A stretch of 64,000 nt of DNA, from contig NZ_LGUR01000230.1 in NCBI RefSeq assembly GCF_001270495.1, positions 286,705 to 350,704 of the forward strand, read 5' to 3'. The position numbers and the translations under genes are program-made. The notes under the pieces were generated by a model. That model was not told the DNA's origin. It did no database searches and saw only the letters and a list, made by a program, of their open reading frames with translations. This DNA comes from Streptomyces viridochromogenes. GTDB taxonomy: Bacteria > Actinomycetota > Actinomycetes > Streptomycetales > Streptomycetaceae. Shown in pieces: positions 28,230 to 38,639 of the stretch (its first letter is position 1; every line of letters begins with the position of its first letter).

Positions 28230-31131
28230 GCGTCACCTCAAGTCCGTCGGAGGGGCTGTAACGGAGTGAAAACCCTGCCAGACGGGTCTGACAATCGGCG
28301 TCCAGCGCGAGAATCAGCTGGCCGGCCAGCCAGTGACTGTCTTTCACCTGCCAGGCGGGAACGTAGAGTTCCTCGAGTTCGGCGATGGCGCGGTCCATCA
28401 CGTCCGCGTACGAGAACTGGCTCGGCAGCCGCAGCCCGCAGGCGGCCGCCGCTCTGGCCGCCCGAGGGGCGGGGGGCCGGTCCTGGGGCAGCTCCAAGTC
28501 TGCCTTGTCCGGCGCGATCCAATCCACGGTGGCCAGCGACCCGTCGGCCCGCCGCTGCACGACCACGACCTCCAGGCTCTCCCTGCTGTCACGGACCTGG
28601 GCTCGGCCCGTGCGCGTGTCGTCCGCGTCCCCCACGCCGGCCGCCACCCAGCCGATGAGCGGGCGCCCCGGCCGGCCCACCGCATCCAGCCGGAACGCAC
28701 CGGCTCGCTCGGCCTGGTCCTTACGATGCTCCTCGTGCCGCTGCAGCGCCGTGTCCATCGCTTCTGCCCAGCCGGCGGGACTGGCCGCTCCTTCCGCGTA
28801 CGCGCTCTGCACCAGCGGGCTGATGTCCTGCGGCAGCCGCACCGGCCGACGTGGACCGTCAAGGTGCTCCAGCAGTACGGCGGCCGAGCGCAGCAGCCCG
28901 TAGGCGCCGTACACGGCAACAGAACCCCGTACCGGCACAGGCACCTGGCCCGTCCAGTCGGCACCGGTCACCAGGCAGCGCGCGGTACGCAGCCGCCGTG
29001 GACGTTCCGCTTGGTTCTCGCCCCGCTGGTGCCGGTGCAGACGTCCCATGCGCTGCAGCAACAAGTCGACCGGGCACAGGTCGGTCACCAGCAGGTCAAA
29101 GTCGACGTCCAAGGACTGCTCCGCCACCTGGCTGGCCACCACGACATGGGGGCCACGTGGACGCTCCGCACTCTTGCCCGGCGGCCCGAACCGGGCGAGC
29201 AACCCGGCGTCCTTCGCGGCCCGGTCCAGGTCAATGAAGCGCGAATGGGCGACAGTTACGGCGTCGTCACCGAACCGCTCGCGCAGGACCCGCGCCGTTT
29301 CCAGAACCCGATTGACGGTGTTCCGCACCACCAGCGCGCACCCCCCGCCCTCCAGCTCGGCGACCAATCGGTCCGCCAGGACACTGAAGTCGTCGTCGAG
29401 ACGTTCGAGACGGACCGATGTCCCGCGAGCCGATGCCTGTGGGCACTCGACGACGGGCGTACCACCCGGCGGCACAGCCGTCAGCAGCGGGTACGCATCA
29501 GTCCGCGCCACCACCTCGAACTCTTCCGCACCGACGGCGCCCCCGCCTCCCGCATAGGCCTCAGCCAGCTGCCGCCTGCGCCCGGCGGGCAGCGTCGCCG
29601 ACAACACCACCACCGGCACCCGGTACGCCCCCAGCCACGACAGCACCCGGTCCAGATAGGCACTCATGTACGTGTCGTAGGCGTGCGCCTCGTCGATCAC
29701 CACGACCTTGCCCGCGACGGCCAGGTGCCTCAACGCCAGATGCCGACTCTTCAGCCCCGCGAACAGCAACTGGTCGACCGTACCCGCCACGAACGACGAC
29801 AACATCGCCTTCTTACGCCCCCGCAACCACGCGTGTGCCACGAGTTCGGCCGACGCGGTCCGCTTGTCATCCGCAGGCCGCCAAGGACGTTCTTCCTCAT
29901 CCACCTCGACGGCGGCAATCCGCTGCGCACTCTTGCGCATCAGATCCGCGTACTCGTCGTTGAGAGCCGCCTTGGAATGCGCCAGCAACGCCGACAGCCG
30001 CGTGCCCTCCTGCGCAGGAAGCCGCTTCAGCCAGTCCAGCAGCCGTGGAAACATGGCATTTCCCGTGGCCATGGTCGGCAGCGCGAAAAACACGCCGCCC
30101 GCGCCCGACCGTGCAGCCAGCACCTCCGCCACCGCCAGCGCGGCCTCCGTCTTCCCCTCGCCCATCGGCGCCTCGATCACCATCAACCCCGGGACTGACA
30201 TCCTGCGCGCCAGCCGCACCGCCGCCTCCTGCACCGGCCGTACGACGGCCCCCGGCGGCAGGACGAATCGCGTTCGGAACAACTCCTCGACGTTATCCGG
30301 CGGTTCCTCGGCCCTCCACGGCTCGGGCAGGCGAAGCCCCTGCCACGCAGCTGCCACCCGCTCGGCGCCCGTACGATGAGCCGCCTGCGGAAAATACGGA
30401 AACAGGTCAGGGTTGCTGGCGATCCAGTCGGCAACGATCACCAGTGCCGACAGCAGTACCTGTACCGGCTGCGGCAGTTTCACCGCCCGCCACGCCGCGA
30501 GCCGATCCCGTACACCGAACTCGTCGGCACACGCGTCCATCAGCTCCTCTTGCACCTGCCGCCACAACACCCGGCTCGCCCCCGGAGTCCGCAGCAGGTG
30601 AGGACGGTCGTCCAAACTCTTCAACTGCCCGTGGTCCGGGGTCACACCGTGATGCCCACCCACGACAACCGTGAACTGCGCAGACTGCCGCCCAGTCCAG
30701 CCGTGCTGCTCCTCCAGCCACTGCGCCAGCAGCACCTGCCCGGCGAGGCCGTGCGGAGCCAACCGCCGGTCAGGCCCGAACTGCCGCCGCGTCTTCATCT
30801 CCAAACCGTGCGCACGCATGACGTCGGCGAGTTGGTCGACCTGACACGCGAACGCCGGCGTCGCCTTGCCTATGTCGTGCACACCTGCCAGCCAGACCGC
30901 CAGCCGCCGGCCATCCCGCTCACCACCCGGCAACGCCTCGGATATCAAAGCCCGTACGTTCGCGGGCAGCCACCGGTCCCACAACAGCCCCGCCACCGCG
31001 GCGCTGTCCTCCATGTGCCGCCACAACGGCAACCAGCCCTCGCTGTCCCGGTCATGCTTCGCCCACACCGTCCGCACCGACCCCCTGAGCCGATCTCCCA
31101 GCCCAGACCCGGACTCTCCGTTATGCGCCAT
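28222..31131 (-). CDS. cas3: CRISPR-associated nuclease-helicase Cas3
   Basis: The product is about 969 residues if started at ATG 31131. The N-terminal HD nuclease shows RHMEDSAAVAG (H39) and LAGVHDIGKATPAF (H85-D86). The SF2 helicase shows Walker A MVIEAPMGEGKTEAAL, the DEAH box VVIDEAHAYD, SATLPAGRRRQL, and the later helicase motifs QVAEQSLDVDFDLLVTDL and QRMGRLHRH. It degrades DNA marked by Cascade. The start is uncertain: ATG 31131 has only a weak Shine-Dalgarno match, while a TTG ~30 bases upstream sits right after AAGGAGG. First gene of the cas operon. Confidence 0.95.
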   Translation of the reverse strand: MAHNGESGSGLGDRLRGSVRTVWAKHDRDSEGWLPLWRHMEDSAAVAGLLWDRWLPANVRALISEALPGGERDGRRLAVWLAGVHDIGKATPAFACQVDQLADVMRAHGLEMKTRRQFGPDRRLAPHGLAGQVLLAQWLEEQHGWTGRQSAQFTVVVGGHHGVTPDHGQLKSLDDRPHLLRTPGASRVLWRQVQEELMDACADEFGVRDRLAAWRAVKLPQPVQVLLSALVIVADWIASNPDLFPYFPQAAHRTGAERVAAAWQGLRLPEPWRAEEPPDNVEELFRTRFVLPPGAVVRPVQEAAVRLARRMSVPGLMVIEAPMGEGKTEAALAVAEVLAARSGAGGVFFALPTMATGNAMFPRLLDWLKRLPAQEGTRLSALLAHSKAALNDEYADLMRKSAQRIAAVEVDEEERPWRPADDKRTASAELVAHAWLRGRKKAMLSSFVAGTVDQLLFAGLKSRHLALRHLAVAGKVVVIDEAHAYDTYMSAYLDRVLSWLGAYRVPVVVLSATLPAGRRRQLAEAYAGGGGAVGAEEFEVVARTDAYPLLTAVPPGGTPVVECPQASARGTSVRLERLDDDFSVLADRLVAELEGGGCALVVRNTVNRVLETARVLRERFGDDAVTVAHSRFIDLDRAAKDAGLLARFGPPGKSAERPRGPHVVVASQVAEQSLDVDFDLLVTDLCPVDLLLQRMGRLHRHQRGENQAERPRRLRTARCLVTGADWTGQVPVPVRGSVAVYGAYGLLRSAAVLLEHLDGPRRPVRLPQDISPLVQSAYAEGAASPAGWAEAMDTALQRHEEHRKDQAERAGAFRLDAVGRPGRPLIGWVAAGVGDADDTRTGRAQVRDSRESLEVVVVQRRADGSLATVDWIAPDKADLELPQDRPPAPRAARAAAACGLRLPSQFSYADVMDRAIAELEELYVPAWQVKDSHWLAGQLILALDADCQTRLAGFSLRYSPSDGLEVTRV

Positions 31132-31376
31132 CCCTGATACATACAGGCAGATACCGCCCGACAACTCCTCCTTCGACAAACCCGAACACCGTCGCGACCT
31201 GAGTCCGCACAGCTCCACGCATCGGCAGGCCTGCCTGACGGCGACGTACACTCCGCCTTCAGCCTCAAACTGACGACCAACGACCGGTAGATTTGCACCC
31301 TATGAGGGGAATGGCCGTCTCGGTGAAAGTACTTCCGAACCCCGCTCGGCAGTCATGACACTGCAGGTCACCGAGT
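31132..31376. promoter_or_regulatory. Divergent control region: cas operon promoter (-) and leader of CRISPR array 2 (+)
   Basis: No gene fits in these 245 bases. The right part is the array 2 leader: GTGAAAGTACT at 31323-31333 lies exactly 43 bases before the first repeat, and GCAGGT is placed as in leader 1. The left part must drive cas3 through cas2e on the minus strand; AAGGAGG near 31172 (minus strand) is a strong ribosome-binding site just upstream of cas3. No clear -35/-10 pair could be fixed by eye. Confidence 0.7.
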
Positions 31377-34300
31377 GTGCTCCCCGCACCCGCGGGGATG
31401 GTCCCGCCTGCGTGAGTTCGGCGTCCTGGGCTTCGTTGTGCTCCCCGCACCCGCGGGGATGGTCCCGCCGGGCGGCTCATGCTGCCCACGGGCCTCACGT
31501 GCTCCCCGCACCCGCGGGGATGGTCCCGTCTCGTCATGAGTCAGGGCGATGTTGGGGCCGTGCTCCCCGCACCCGCGGGGATGGTCCCATCCCCGATCTC
31601 TTCGCGTGGATTGTCGGGGTGTGCTCCCCGCACCCGCGGGGATGGTCCCTCCGCTGCGGCCCGGATGCTGCGCGCGAGATCGTGCTCCCCGCACCCGCGG
31701 GGATGGTCCCCGCAGTCGGCCTCTACCTACGCGAGGGCTACGGTGCTCCCCGCACCCGCGGGGATGGTCCCAAGGCCGACGTCTACGCCGCGACGCTCGC
31801 GAGGTGCTCCCCGCACCCGCGGGGATGGTCCCCCGAACGCCCTCTGGCTGATGGCTGCTCCGATGTGCTCCCCGCACCCGCGGGGATGGTCCCGTATCCG
31901 GACGCCGCGAACGACGTGTTGGTCTGTGCTCCCCGCACCCGCGGGGATGGTCCCCAGGCCCCTATGGCGGCTTCATTTGCCGATCTGTGCTCCCCGCACC
32001 CGCGGGGATGGTCCCAGGTCGAGCTGGTCGGGCTGGTCTTCGATGCGGTGCTCCCCGCACCCGCGGGGATGGTCCTGACAACCGTGCATCGGAGGCCGAT
32101 AGTCCACGGTGCTCCCCGCACCCGCGGGGATGGTCCCAACGGGATCAAGTGGCGGTCCCTGGGCAGAGAGTGCTCCCCGCACCCGCGGGGATGGTCCCTC
32201 CTAATCTCGTCAGTTAGACGATAACTAGAGGTGCTCCCCGCACCCGCGGGGATGGTCCCCACCCGGCCCAGATCCGGGTGACGGAGTCGTTGTGCTCCCC
32301 GCACCCGCGGGGATGGTCCCTCCTCGGTCGGCAACGGGGTGCCGGGGTTCTCGTGCTCCCCGCACCCGCGGGGATGGTCCCTCACCGACCAGCAGCAGGC
32401 AGCGCTCAAGCCGGTGCTCCCCGCACCCGCGGGGATGGTCCCGACGAGCTGACCCTGGCGGGGGTGGTGGTGAAGTGCTCCCCGCACCCGCGGGGATGGT
32501 CCCTCGGTCGGGCTCGGCTCCGGGCTCTCGGCCTTGTGCTCCCCGCACCCGCGGGGATGGTCCCCGCGTCACCGGGAAGTTCCTGGAGCCCACACCGTGC
32601 TCCCCGCACCCGCGGGGATGGTCCCTCGGTGGAGAGTTCTTCTTCGGTGCGGCCGTTGTGCTCCCCGCACCCGCGGGGATGGTCCCGAGCTGGACACGCT
32701 CGCCGCTACCTTGCGCGGGTGCTCCCCGCACCCGCGGGGATGGTCCCGGCGACCAGCCCCGCATCCGCATGCACTTCGCGTGCTCCCCGCACCCGCGGGG
32801 ATGGTCCCACAGCCCTGACCCAGATGAGGGCGACGGGCGTGTGCTCCCCGCACCCGCGGGGATGGTCCCAACCGGATCGTCGAGCCGCACGAGCGGATCG
32901 TGTGCTCCCCGCACCCGCGGGGATGGTCCCTCGAACCTGGCCGCCACGGCAACATCGGGAAAGTGCTCCCCGCACCCGCGGGGATGGTCCCTCGAACCTG
33001 GCCGCCACGGCAACATCGGGAAAGTGCTCCCCGCACCCGCGGGGATGGTCCCGTCGGCCCGTACGTCCAGGAGCAGCGTCGGTAGTGCTCCCCGCACCCG
33101 CGGGGATGGTCCCTGGGCGACGTCGTTGCTTTCGACGCGGACCATGTGCTCCCCGCACCCGCGGGGATGGTCCCGCGCCGAACAAGCCCGCCAGTGGGAT
33201 GCCATCGTGCTCCCCGCACCCGCGGGGATGGTCCCTCGGTGACCCGCTGCTCCAGCTCGGCCATGCGGTGCTCCCCGCACCCGCGGGGATGGTCCCGATG
33301 TAAGTCGGTCTGGTACGGGTGAACTCCTGTGCTCCCCGCACCCGCGGGGATGGTCCCAACAACTACAGCGCACGCCTCGGATTCCAGACGTGCTCCCCGC
33401 ACCCGCGGGGATGGTCCCAGCACGGGTACGCGAACGGCCCCACCCGCATTGTGCTCCCCGCACCCGCGGGGATGGTCCCTGGGTGGTGACGGGGCGGCCG
33501 TGCTGCCTTATGTGCTCCCCGCACCCGCGGGGATGGTCCCATCCCCTGCCGGGCCGCCGGGTTGAACCCGAGGTGCTCCCCGCACCCGCGGGGATGGTCC
33601 CGACGGCACCGCCGCATCCGGCTCCGGCTACAAGTGCTCCCCGCACCCGCGGGGATGGTCCCTTCAATGGCGGAACGGCCTTGAGTTCGCCGGTGTGCTC
33701 CCCGCACCCGCGGGGATGGTCCCGCGGTCGTCCTCGCCGTCCTCGGACTGCTGACGTGCTCCCCGCACCCGCGGGGATGGTCCCCGCGCCCTGCCAGTCC
33801 TGAAGGGCCGGGACTTGTGCTCCCCGCACCCGCGGGGATGGTCCCAAGTGCGCTGAGAAGGACTGGGACTACAAGGGGTGCTCCCCGCACCCGCGGGGAT
33901 GGTCCCACGGTCCGGAACGCGCAGGAGCGGGTGGCGGAGTGCTCCCCGCACCCGCGGGGATGGTCCCCCGCGCGGGCACCGCTGGGCACAGTACGGCGTG
34001 TGCTCCCCGCACCCGCGGGGATGGTCCCGGGATCGTCACGGTCTCGGCGTTGGAGGAACGGTGCTCCCCGCACCCGCGGGGATGGTCCCAACCAGGTCTA
34101 CGACCTCAGCCGTAGAGACGAGTGCTCCCCGCACCCGCGGGGATGGTCCCCATGCAAGAGTGTGCGGTGATCGGCGCGGAACGTGCTCCCCGCACCCGCG
34201 GGGATGGTCCCAAGGCGAAGGACCGCATCAACAACACGGTGTGCTCCCCGCACCCGCGGGGATGGTCCCGACTACCGCTCCCGCCGGGGCGAGGGCCCGG

Positions 34301-34574
34301 AGTGCTCCCCGCACCCGCGGGGATGGTCCCCGGCTGGTGGTCACCCCGAAGATGCGCCGGCGGTGCTCCCCGCACCCGCGGGGATGGTCCCCTGGAGGAG
34401 ATGCTCCCGCGCGTCGGCGAGATGTGCTCCCCGCACCCGCGGTGATGGTCCCTTGCCCAGCTCCGGATCGTCGGCCAGCCGGAAGTGCTCCCCGCACCCG
34501 CAGGGACGGTCCCAACTTCGCCCGCTACGGCAGCCGCGTCGCGAAGTGCTCCCCGCACCCGCGGGGATGGTTGC
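31377..34574 (+). CRISPR. Type I-E CRISPR array 2: 53 repeats, 52 spacers
   Basis: The 29-base repeat is the same as in array 1 but read on the plus strand, with a 61-base period. The leader is on the left, beside cas3. Two adjacent spacers (32931-32962 and 32992-33023) are identical. The spacer ending at 34240 is only 29 bases. The repeat at 32048 ends in T. The last three repeats are degenerate (GGTGATGG at 34424, CAGGGACGG at 34485, GATGGTTGC at 34546), as expected at the leader-distal end. I walked the array repeat by repeat; all 53 positions fit. Confidence 0.98.
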
Positions 34575-34597
34575 CGGTGAGACGTCTGCGAGCAGGG

Positions 34598-34730
34598 CGG
34601 TCTACCTCCGCTCGCGCGGAGAGCACCGTTTCGATCCCGCCGGATCACCCCCGCGTCGACGGGGAGCACGTGCCGCAAGACGGGCACGCGATGTGCTGAT
34701 GCGTGCTCCCCGCCGACGCGCGGTGATCCG
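34598..34730. repeat. Decayed CRISPR-like repeats in mixed orientation after array 2
   Basis: Three 28-29 base copies resemble a type I-E repeat of a different subtype: 34598-34626 and 34641-34669 read on the minus strand (the latter GTGCTCCCCGTCGACGCG...), and 34703-34730 reads on the plus strand (GTGCTCCCCGCCGACGCGC...). The last two face each other across 33 bases, a spacer-sized gap, and could form a long hairpin. This looks like the remnant of an older array with another repeat variant. Confidence 0.55.
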
Positions 34731-34742
34731 TTCCCGTGGGCC

Positions 34743-35063
34743 ATGTACGTCCAGCAGGGCACCGCTTCAGGGGCTGAGGATGTGGCCTTCGGCGTCTACC
34801 AGCCGGCCGTCACCTCCGCCCTGCCGCCTGGCTGGGTCGGCAACAGCTCCGGGGTCGGCAAGCCCGCGATGATCGCTCCCCGCTGGGACGCCGGGAAGTA
34901 TCTAGGCAACTCCACCGGCGGCTCCGACGCCGCCAACATGGGCGCCGCTTCTTTCAGTTACCTGGCCACCCTCGTCCACGGCACCAAATCGACCGCTCCC
35001 GAGCGCGGCGTGGCAGCGCACATCAAGAAGGGTGTAGCTCGCCCGAGTGACCTGATCGTTTAG
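34743..35063 (+). CDS. Unrecognised 106-residue protein, probably a fragment
   Basis: The open frame begins at ATG 34743 (MYVQQGTASGAEDVAFGVY) and ends at TAG 35061-35063, but it also continues upstream in frame (GDPFPWA), straight into the decayed repeat, and there is no ribosome-binding site. It therefore looks like the 3' part of a gene cut by CRISPR-array rearrangement. It is Gly/Ala/Ser-rich with no hydrophobic helix. No family was recognised. Confidence 0.35.
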   Translation: MYVQQGTASGAEDVAFGVYQPAVTSALPPGWVGNSSGVGKPAMIAPRWDAGKYLGNSTGGSDAANMGAASFSYLATLVHGTKSTAPERGVAAHIKKGVARPSDLIV

Positions 35064-35167
35064 GCGGTGAGGTCGTACTCGTTCTGGTAGCGGGCTTGGT
35101 GGACGCGTTCGTGTGCGTGTTGCACGTGGAAGGCCCGTTCACCGATGCCGGGATCACTCCACGCGAG

Positions 35168-36580
35168 TTACACCCTTCCGGGAAAGTCCTTGAGATGGTC
35201 GGTGAGTCGTTGGAGCGTCGTCCAGGACTGAGCATCGGTGCCTTCGCCCAAGGGGTAGTGCAACGCGGGTCTGGCGGTGGGACCGAGTCGGAGAGGGCGG
35301 ACATTGAGAGGTGGGTGGAGGGCGTGGGCGAGGCCGATGTCCATGACCGTTTCGGGGCTGAGCGTGAACGAGACGGGGATGGGCGGGACTTCGAAGCGCG
35401 GGGGGATGGTCAGGTCGCGGCGGGCGCTCCGGAGTGAGGTGAGCATGGTGACCAGGCCGTGATCGGCGGCGAGGGCTTCAGCGAGGGGCTCGACGGTGTC
35501 GAGGGGCGGGGTTTCGGTCGTGCCGTAGCCGAGGGTGAGGGTGATGTCCTCCTCGACGCCGGCCGGGGTGCGGGTGATGCGGATGGTGGCGATGGCCGGG
35601 CGGTCGGGGTGGCCAACGGCGGTCAGCCAGGTGGGCCGGGGTGCCCGGGAGCGGGCCAGGTCGGTCAGCTGGCGTGTGGACCAGGGGAGGTTGACCGGTT
35701 CGGCGGTGCTCCATCCTGCCGGCGGGGCGATGGTCAGGTGCCGGAAGGCGGCTTCGAGGGCGCGTCCGAGGACGAGGTCCGCGTCGGCGGGGTGGCGGGT
35801 GCGGAGGGTGAGGATCAGCTGGCGGTCGCCTGAGTCGGCGGTGGGGGTGAAGGCCTCGGCGATCCGGGGGGTGCCGTTGTCGTCGTGTACGGGGGTGAAG
35901 GTGCCGTTTTTCCAGTGGAGTACGGCGCCGGAGAGTCCGTCGTAGTAGCCGTGCTCTGGGTCCTGGACGACCCAGCGGTTGGGCAGGCCGTGCAGGGCGG
36001 TGCGGGTGGGCAGGGTGAGGCGTGCCGTCGGCGGCGTGACGATCTGGAGGGCGCGGTCGGTGGCGGTCGTGGTGCGCAGGGCGTCGGAGAGCCAGCTGGT
36101 TATGGCGACCAGGGGCCGGTCCTGGATGACCACGGCTGTCGAGTCGGTGAGGACGTCCACGGAGGGGGTGGAGGTGGCGGGCACCGGGATCGCCGAGACG
36201 TCGGTGGTGAGGGGGACGACGTCCGTGGTGGCGGCCTCCGGGGGCCAGACCGTGCCGCCGAGGACGGTGGCCAGGCGCCCGGCGAAGGAGCCGGCGAGGC
36301 GTCCGGCCTCGGCGACGGCGGTGGAGGCGCGGGCCTCGGTCCACCACACCGGGCCATCGTCGACGGAGTGCCCCAGCAGGCGGGTGGTTTCGCCGGGTAC
36401 CTGGACGAGGATGGGGGCTTCCACGGAGACGAGGGGGCGGCCGTCGGGGGCGCAGAGTTGGACGACGGCGCCGTCGGCCGTGGTGTTCACGCCGAGGTCG
36501 GGGCCGCCGGCGTAGAGACCAGCGAGCAAGGTGGGCAGGTCCGGCATTTTCGGGGTGAGGGCGATGACGTCCTTCGTCAC
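35168..36580 (-). CDS. DUF6177 family protein (type VII secretion locus)
   Basis: The product is 470 residues, starting MTKDVIALTPKMPDLPTLLAGLYAGGPDL. The layout (SVDVLTDSTAVVIQDRPLVAITSWLSDALR, then a central GLPNRWVVQDPEHGYYDGLSGAVLHW) is that of DUF6177 proteins, which accompany EccC in Streptomyces ESX-type clusters. Its start overlaps the eccC end by 4 bases. Right after its TAA the same frame continues for 35 codons (LAWSDPGIGERAFHVQHAHE ...), perhaps the tail of a lost neighbour. Its job is not established. Confidence 0.7.
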   Translation of the reverse strand: MTKDVIALTPKMPDLPTLLAGLYAGGPDLGVNTTADGAVVQLCAPDGRPLVSVEAPILVQVPGETTRLLGHSVDDGPVWWTEARASTAVAEAGRLAGSFAGRLATVLGGTVWPPEAATTDVVPLTTDVSAIPVPATSTPSVDVLTDSTAVVIQDRPLVAITSWLSDALRTTTATDRALQIVTPPTARLTLPTRTALHGLPNRWVVQDPEHGYYDGLSGAVLHWKNGTFTPVHDDNGTPRIAEAFTPTADSGDRQLILTLRTRHPADADLVLGRALEAAFRHLTIAPPAGWSTAEPVNLPWSTRQLTDLARSRAPRPTWLTAVGHPDRPAIATIRITRTPAGVEEDITLTLGYGTTETPPLDTVEPLAEALAADHGLVTMLTSLRSARRDLTIPPRFEVPPIPVSFTLSPETVMDIGLAHALHPPLNVRPLRLGPTARPALHYPLGEGTDAQSWTTLQRLTDHLKDFPGRV

Positions 36581-38550
36581 TCTGTGTCGGCCTCTTCAGC
36601 GGTCAGGGCGGTCTGGATCAGCTGGTGGGGGCGGCCTCGTCGGACAAGGGTGCCGCGGCCGGGCGGCTGCTGGGAGGCGTACAGGCCGGGGAAGAGCTGG
36701 CCCTCGGTGCGCTCGCCGGTCATGACGAGTGCGGTGGTGCCGGTTTCACGCAGGGCGGTCAGCAGGGGTTCGTACAGGGCGCGGGAGGCGCCGGCGGTGC
36801 GGCGGGCGAGGACGAAGTGCAGGCCGATGTCCTGGGCGGAGGACAGGTACGGCAGGAAGGGGGCAAGCGGCTGTTGTCCAGCGGCGGTGAGGATGTCGTA
36901 GTCGTCGACAAGGATGACGATCCGCGGTCCGGTGAAGGCAGGCTCGGCGGTCAGCGGCGCGTCGGGGTCGGCCGTCTCCGGCAAACGCTTTTCCAACTCG
37001 GTGGCGATGCCGGTGGACAGGGCGGCGGCGAGTGTGGCGTTGTGGGCGTAGCCGCCGCGGTAGGGCTCGGGGATGCTGCCGCGCAGGCCGCGGCGCGGGT
37101 CGAAGATGCCGAAGACGAGTTCCTCGTCGCCGTAACGCTCGACGAGCTGGGTGGCGATCAGCTTCAGCAGGTTGGTCTTGCCGCACTCGTTGTCGCCGAG
37201 GATCAGCAGGTGCTGGTCGGTACCGAACAGGTCGAGGAGGGCCGGTGCGAGGGTCTCCTGGTCGACGCCGAGGGGAATCCTCGCCGGTTCGGTGGCCGGG
37301 GTAGGCAGCTTGGCGGAGGGCAGCCGGGTGGGCAGTACACGGACGGGTGGGGCGAGTTCGCCGTGCCAGGAGGCGCGGATGGTGCGGGCTGTGCGCTCTA
37401 GGGAGGGGCCCAGGTCGCCGGTGGCGGGCCGGTTGTCGATACGGGGCAGGGCGACCTGCGCGAACAGCTTGCCGTCGGTCAGTGCGCGGCCGGGGTTGTC
37501 GGGGGACAGGGTTTCGGAGAGCTTGCGGTCGATGGTGGAGTCGGCCGGGTCGTTCAGGCGTAGCTCGATGCGGATGCCGAACATGGACTGGGTGGCGATG
37601 CGGACGTCGTTCCAGCGCAGCATGCCGGCGACGACGTGGATGCCGTAGCCGCTGCCACGTTTGAGAAGGTCGGCCACCGGATCGTCGAGGTCGGCGAACT
37701 CCTCGCGCAGGGCGCCGTATCCGTCGATGAGCAGCACGATGTCGGTGGCGCCGAGTTCAGGCAGCCGTCCCTGGGCGCGCAGGTGACGGAGCTGGTCGAT
37801 GGAATCGATGCCGCGCTCGCGGAACAGTTCCTCGCGCTGGGTGAGCATGGTGCGCACCTCGGCGACGGTGCGGGCGGCGCGTTCGTGGTCGGCGCGGGAG
37901 GCGATGCCGCCGACGTGTGGCAGGTTGGCCAGGGCGGACAGGCCGCCGCCGACGAGGTCGAGGCCGTAGATGGCGACGTCGTACGGGGTGTGGGTGAGGG
38001 CCAGTGACAGGGCGAGGGTGCGCAGCAGGGTGGTCTTGCCGGACTGAGGGCCGCCGATGACGGCCACGTGTCCGCCGGCGACGGTCAGGTCCAACAGCCA
38101 CGGCCGCTGCCACTGACGGGCCGGGTCGTCGAGGATGCCGAGCGGGATGCGGAGTGGTCCGTCACCGCGGGTGAGGCGCAGACCGTCCGGGCCGGCCTGG
38201 AGGGGCCCGGCGGCGGCGTCCAGGGTGGTGGCATCGGGCAGCGGGGGCAGCCAGATCCGGCGTACCGGTGGGGCGGCGGTGGCGAGTTGGCCGACCATCA
38301 CGGACATGACGGTCGGTCCGGTCTCGCGCTTGGTGGCGAGGGGCTCCTCCGCGGCCACGGCCTGTTGCGGTGTGTTGTACGTCGGATAGGGCTGGGCGAG
38401 CGGCTCGTCGTCGCGCTCCTTGCGCAGGGACGGGCCGTGGTAGGCGCCCGAGACGTAGCCGGCCTTGAAGCGTTCGTAGGTGGAGGAGCCGTCGCGATAG
38501 GCCGAGGGTGTCCATGGCGGGGGCTCGGATGAGGCATCGTCGAGGACCTG
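36577..38550 (-). pseudogene. eccC: N-terminally truncated EccC, type VII secretion ATPase
   Basis: The minus-strand frame is open from an in-frame stop at 38551-38553. It begins with STYERFKAGYVSGAYHGP, a segment from the middle of EccC, and has no start codon there; the first usable one is GTG 38358, giving 593 residues. Two FtsK/SpoIIIE ATPase modules remain: VIGGPQSGKTTLLRTL and LILGDNECGKTNLLKL, each with its IDGYGAL / VDDYDIL Walker B. The membrane-bound N-terminus and first ATPase module of a normal ~1300-residue EccC are missing. The break lies beside the integrase relic. Confidence 0.8.
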
Positions 38551-38639
38551 TCAGGCCACCGAGCCCACAGCCGCTACCAGCTCCCGTACGCGTCACCCGC
38601 GGGTGATGGGACCGGAGTTACCGACGATCTGCCGGATCG

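Noticed and set aside
31355..34700. Long open frames across array 2 with repeated PAPAGMVP and SPHPRGWS units
   Set aside because: Same artefact of the CRISPR repeat.
34743..35063. Possible anti-CRISPR next to an array
   Set aside because: No helix-turn-helix Aca partner, no start signal, and it looks like a gene fragment.
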